Source of the DNA: Symbiodinium natans
Taxonomy: Eukaryota > Sar > Dinophyceae > Suessiales > Symbiodiniaceae
DNA length: 64,000 bases
Reading direction: 5' to 3'
Assembly: GCA_905221605.1 (NCBI GenBank)
Contig: CAJNDS010000225.1
Location: 615,001 to 679,000 of the forward strand
In this document: in pieces, positions 60,032-64,000 of the stretch
Position numbering within the stretch: the first letter of the stretch is position 1
Layout of the letters: every line of letters starts with the position of its first letter
The notes under the pieces: model-generated
Databases searched by the model: none
What the model was told of the DNA's origin: nothing
What the model saw: only the letters and a program-made list of their open reading frames with translations
Translations under genes and position numbers: made by a program

Positions 60032-60908
60032 CTCTGCATTTTCGTGGGTTTCAGGCTTTTTGGGCCTCAGGGTTTAGGGTTTAGGGCTTTCAAGGCTTGA
60101 GGGCTCTAAGGGGTTTAGGGTTTTAGGGCTTTGGCGTTTAAGCTAGGGCCTTCTCGGGGGTTTAGGGTTTTAGGGCTGAAGGGGATCTTAGGGCTCTGCA
60201 GGGTTTCAGGGCTTTTGGTTTAGGTCGCCAATCTCTGCACCTTTCTTCGGATGCGGGGTTGTCAGGTTTTTGGGGCTTGCAAGGCTTAGGGTGCAAGGGT
60301 TTGGGGCTCAATTTAGGGCTCAGAGTAGTGGGGTTTAGGGTTTCGGGGTCTCAGGCTTGAGGGTGTGGGTTCAGGGCTGGGTTCGGGGTTCAGAGTCTAA
60401 CCCTAAACTGCCCTAAACCTTAAACCCGGGTGGCAGGGGGGCCTAGAGCTCTGAGCGTATCAAGGCTCTGGGCTTAGTCCTCCTTCCCTTTAAGCAGAGA
60501 CACTGCTTCAGGCTGCTCAACGTCAGGCAATCCCTAATTGGACCCTGAACCCTAAACCCTAAACCCTGAACCCTGAACCCTAAACCTTAAACCCTAAACC
60601 CTGAACCCTACCACCGTGCCCTAAGCACGCGTTAAGCCCTTAGCTCGGCAAGTCCTGAGCCCTTACGTACCAAACTTCGTAAGCCCTAAGCCCCAAACCC
60701 CCCAAGCCCTCTACACCCTGAAACCTACGCCCTCTAAACCATCCAGTCTAGGGTTTAAGGTTTAGGGTCTAGGGTTTAGGGTTTAGGGCTTAGGGTTCTA
60801 AACCCTAAACTCCTGACACCTGAACCCCTAAACTCTACACACCTACACGCTCGCTTCTCAAAAATATGGTCCTTTTGGGGGTCCTGGTTTTAAGGCTTTA
60901 GGGTACGC

Positions 60909-61346
60909 TTAAACAGGGGCCATAATTGAGAGAACTGACCATATATAAACTCTAAACCCGAAGCCGTAATATAGGGGAGAGAGGGCCGTCTGCTTGCCCT
61001 CGCCCTGGAGACTCCCGCTCCCGCCTGCCAGAGAGACTGTGCCAATGTAAGGGTTGGTGCCGCGGGCCTCTGCCCGACCATCCGCAGCACTATGCTGTTC
61101 GGCCCAAACCCGACGCCGCTCCGCGCGAGCGGCATTGATGTCCTCCTCAACAAGCCGTAGAGTTTGATGATGCCGGAAGTGTTGTAGGCCCCCGGATGGA
61201 ACAGGAACCACCAAATCACTGGGTGAATGGGCAAGGTTGGCAATGGAAGCACGGCGGTGGGCAAGGCGTAAGGGGCCTTCCCCCAATAAGGGGGCCTCTT
61301 CGTAAGGGCCCCTGGTTGGCTCCCTGCAAAGGAGCCCTCCCAACAA
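60909..61346 (-). CDS. Hypothetical open reading frame, 145 codons
   Basis: A compact stretch without telomere-type repeats, open in two minus-strand frames over about 440 bp. In one frame the part from HFRHHQTLRLVEEDINAARA to GRAEARGTNPYIGTV has a mixed, protein-like composition. No family recognised, no intron signals needed. It lies inside what would be an intron of the upstream candidate exons, like the RCC1-like gene further down. Double open frames in GC-rich DNA can arise by chance, so this is weak. Confidence 0.3.
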   Translation of the reverse strand: MLGGLLCREPTRGPYEEAPLLGEGPLRLAHRRASIANLAHSPSDLVVPVPSGGLQHFRHHQTLRLVEEDINAARAERRRVWAEQHSAADGRAEARGTNPYIGTVSLAGGSGSLQGEGKQTALSPLYYGFGFRVYIWSVLSIMAPV

Positions 61347-61734
61347 AGAAATCCCCGCAAGGGCCCCCCTCGCGAGAGGTCAGTTTAGGGTTTAGGGTTT
61401 AGGGTTTAGGGTTTAGGGTTTAGGGTTTAGGGTTTAGGGTTTAGGGTTTAGGGTTTAGGGTCAGGGTTCGGACCCTGACAGTTGGCAAGTAAGCCCGCCT
61501 TGATAGGGGGGTTTGGGGGTAGAAAAACTCTAAACCCCGACGTGGTCTTGGGGTGGAAGGTCGCGTCCAGCTCGGCGCACCGCCCCGCGACCCTCTGGGT
61601 CGAGGCGCGCCGCTTACGATGGGAAACCCTAAACCCTAAACCCTAAACCCTAAACCCTAAATCCTAAACCCTAAACCCTAAACCCTAAACCCTAAACCCT
61701 AAACCCTACCTAGCCCAAAAGCCTGGGCTTCCAC

Positions 61735-61764
61735 GGACTCGAAGGAGGCCTTGTCTGCAGCCTT
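61735..61764 (-). CDS. Candidate upstream exon
   Basis: Island between TTTAGGG arrays. After acceptor AGCAAG the phase-0 frame reads AADKASFESVEAQ with a GC donor. A second island at 61545-61610 has an open frame VAGRCAELDATFHPK after CCCAGAG. Both unrecognised. Boundaries are approximate. Confidence 0.35.
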
Positions 61765-62559
61765 GCTTAGGGGCTTGAGGGCTTGGGGGGTTGAGGGTTT
61801 AGGGCTAGGGTTTAGGGTTTAGGGTTTAGGGTTTAGGGTTTAGGGTTTCGGGTTTAGGTTTTAGGGTTTAGGGTTTAGGGTTTAGGGTTTAGGGTTTAGG
61901 GTTTAGGGTTTAGGGTTTAGGGTGTTTGGGGTGTTTGGGGGGTTGCGGGTTTTTGGGTGTTGGGCTTCGAGGCTTAGGGCACGTTAACACCCGAATTCCG
62001 GTAAGTTCGAAAGCCTCAACCCGCATGAACGCTCTAAAACCTCGAAAAGCCCGAACATGCACTTGCAAGAAATAGACTTCTGATGTTACGACTAGGCCCG
62101 AAACACCTCCTTATCAAGCCACCGTGTGAGAAAAGATCTCCATACAGCCGGAATCCCAAGTAAGCAAAGCACCCTCAGCCCCACAAAACAAGCCCTGAAC
62201 CCCCAGGGCTATTACCCCAAAGCATCAAAACCCTGCACTTGCTATCCTAAACCTGAAGCCCTGAAAACCCGAAACCCCCAAAAAAGCTAAACCTAAGCCT
62301 CATTCCTACCCTAATCCCCCCCAGACCCCCCCCCAAAAAAAAAAAAAAAAAAAAAAACTAAACCTAAACCCACAAACCGCAAACCCCAAACCCGAAACCA
62401 AAAAACCCCAAACCCGAAGCCCCAAACTCTAACACCAAACCCGAAACCCCAAACCCCAAAAAACCCTAACCCTAACCCCAAACTCGAAGCCCCAAACCCG
62501 AAACCGCGCCACACCCTAAAGCCTAAACACCAAACCCGAACCCCCGCCAAACCCTAAAC

Positions 62560-63640
62560 CCTAAACCCCAACCCGAAACTCAAAACCCCAAACCAAACCC
62601 AAACCCTAAACCCCAAAGCCCAAACCCTGAACCCCAAACCCTGAAACCCAAACAACAGACCCCAAAACCCCAAACCCTAAACCCCAAACCCCAAACCCCA
62701 AACCCTAAACCCCCAAACTCCAAACAGTAGACCCCAAAACCTAAACCCCAAACCCCAAACCCTAAACCCCAAACTCCTAAAACCCTAAAGCCCAAACCCA
62801 ACACCCCAAACCCGGCCTCCAGCTCCTTCAGGCAGAGGTCGGCGGCCTTGACCTGGGAGGGGTGGCCCTTCTGCCTCGGCTGAGGACGGCTTTAAAGGAG
62901 GGTTTGGGGTTTGGGGTTTAGGGTTGTTTTGGGGTTTAGGGATTGGGGTTTAGGGGTTTGGGTTTTTGGGGTTCGGGGTTAGGAGTTTGGGTTTTGGGTT
63001 TTTGGGGTTTTGGGTTATTTGGGGTTTAAGGTTCGGGTTTTGGGGTTCAGGGTTTGGGGTTTGGGTTTTGGGGTTTGGGGTTTAGGGTTGTTTTGGGGTT
63101 TAGGGATTGGGGTTTAGGGGTTTGGGGTTTTGGGGTTCAGGGTTTGGGATTTGGGTTTTGGGGTTTGGGGTTTAGGGTTGTTGTGGGGTTTAAGGAATGG
63201 GGTTTAGGGGTTTGGGGTTTTGGGGTGGGGTTTGGGGTTTGGGTTTTGGGGTTTTGGGTTTTTGGGGTTTAGGGTTATTTGGGGTTTAAGGTTCGGGGTT
63301 TGGGGTTTAGGGTTTGGGGTTTGGGGTTTTGGGGTTTTGGGGCTTGGGGTTTGGGTGATTTGGGGTTTAGGGTTTTGGGGGTTTGGGGTTTTGGGGTTCT
63401 GGGGTTTTGGGGTTTTGTGGTTTGGGGTTTTGGGGTTTTGGGGTTTTGGGGTTTGGGTTATTTGGGGTTTAGGGTTTTGGGGGTTTGGGGTTTTGGGGTT
63501 TAGGGTTTGTGGTTGGGAGTTTGGGGTTAAGGTCTTAGGGTTTAGGGTTTGGGTTTGGGGTGTTTTTGGGTTTCGGGGTTTGGAGGTATGCGGGGTTTGG
63601 GGTATGGGTTTTGGGGTTTAGGGGTTTGGGGTTTAAACAG
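62560..63640. repeat. TTTGGGG-type degenerate arrays in opposed orientation
   Basis: CCCCAAA-rich DNA at 62340-62815 and TTTGGGG-rich DNA at 62900-63640 face each other across the island at 62818-62890. The glycine/leucine/valine frames are artefacts. Confidence 0.85.
62818..62861 (-). CDS. Candidate upstream exon
   Basis: After acceptor CTCCCAG the phase-0 frame reads VKAADLCLKELE and meets a GC donor. Helix-like; could be a HEAT-type helix of the eEF3-like N-terminus, but this is only a guess. Confidence 0.35.
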
Positions 63641-64000
63641 GCCCTAAATTCCGGTTTAGGGCTAAGGGTTTGGGGTTCGGGGTTTGGGTTTGGGGTTGAA
63701 CGAGCCCCAAACCCTTCAAGAAATGTCATCTGAAGCCCTTGACCCTCCAAACAGAAGCGTCAACCCTGAACCCTCAAAGACGCGCTTTGAATTCCTCTAA
63801 GCCCGAGAACCCCACAAGCCCAAACCCCAACCCCAAACGCTACAGCCCTAAACACTATATCCCGGCAAGCCCGTTTGAAAGCATCGACCACCCTAAACCC
63901 TAAACCCTAAACCCGCACTGCTCGCGGACGGCCGGGACGGGACTTCGAGAAGGAACAGCTCAAAGCTGGGCAAAGCTGGCAGAAAAGCAGGGCAAGCGGC

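Noticed and set aside
60225-60270. Possible duplicated exon near 60.2 kb resembling the start of the exon at 59963-60031
   Set aside because: Only short words are shared (TCTGCA and the CAGG context) and no frame continues convincingly.
1-64000. tRNA, rRNA or snRNA genes
   Set aside because: I saw no cloverleaf with the usual GGTTCGAATCC box and no conserved rRNA words. A covariance-model search would be needed to exclude small RNA genes.

Overview
The window looks like nuclear DNA of a dinoflagellate, probably of the Symbiodinium type. Reasons: thousands of bases of telomere-type TTTAGGG/CCCTAAA repeats are scattered through the whole window instead of sitting at an end; coding sequence is cut into very small exons (28-95 bp) joined by introns that mostly start with GC (a few GT or GA) and end AG|G; every supported exon lies on the minus strand; and an intronless gene for a ubiquitin-like/RCC1-like repeat protein of a kind often seen in these algae is present. 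There is no bacterial-style operon, tRNA, rRNA or CRISPR array that I can support.

Main result: between about 56.7 and 27.6 kb the minus strand carries a gene for a protein like translation elongation factor 3 (eEF3, ABC-F family). I traced 37 exons by hand. They give, in order, a short acidic linker, Walker A (GRNGAGKTTL), signature (LSGGWRMKL), Walker B (LLLDEPTNHL) and H-loop (VISHDPVFL) of the first ATPase domain; then Walker A (GANGAGKSTL, split by an intron), the chromodomain-like insert, a divergent signature (FSAGQKSKL), Walker B (LIALDEPTNYID), H-loop (VISHASEF) and a TGA stop of the second. Reading phase is kept across nearly all junctions. About 2.0 kb of coding sequence is spread over 29 kb. 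Further candidate exons lie upstream, to the right end of the window; the start codon was not found.

Nested in the 4.3-kb intron 29448-33732 of that gene, on the same strand, is a continuous 1.4-kb reading frame (30783-32216) with a ubiquitin-like N-terminus and ten 41-residue RCC1-like repeats.

From 26.9 to 19.3 kb a second minus-strand gene made of tiny exons follows less than 1 kb behind the eEF3-like gene; its product is not recognised. A few exon-like islands also occur at 0.4-7.2 kb.

The stretch 7.4-18.7 kb is different: AT-rich DNA, repeated hairpins, a hairpin array (9.69-10.33 kb), a rearranged repeat block (10.7-12.1 kb), long microsatellites (TCTGTG, ACT, ATTACT), a foldback element, a long polypyrimidine tract and TATTTA repeats. 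Introns elsewhere hold several families of short (90-200 bp) terminal-inverted-repeat elements resembling MITEs. Many introns of the eEF3-like gene carry TTTAGGG near their 5' end and CCCTAAA near their 3' end, so the intron ends could pair.
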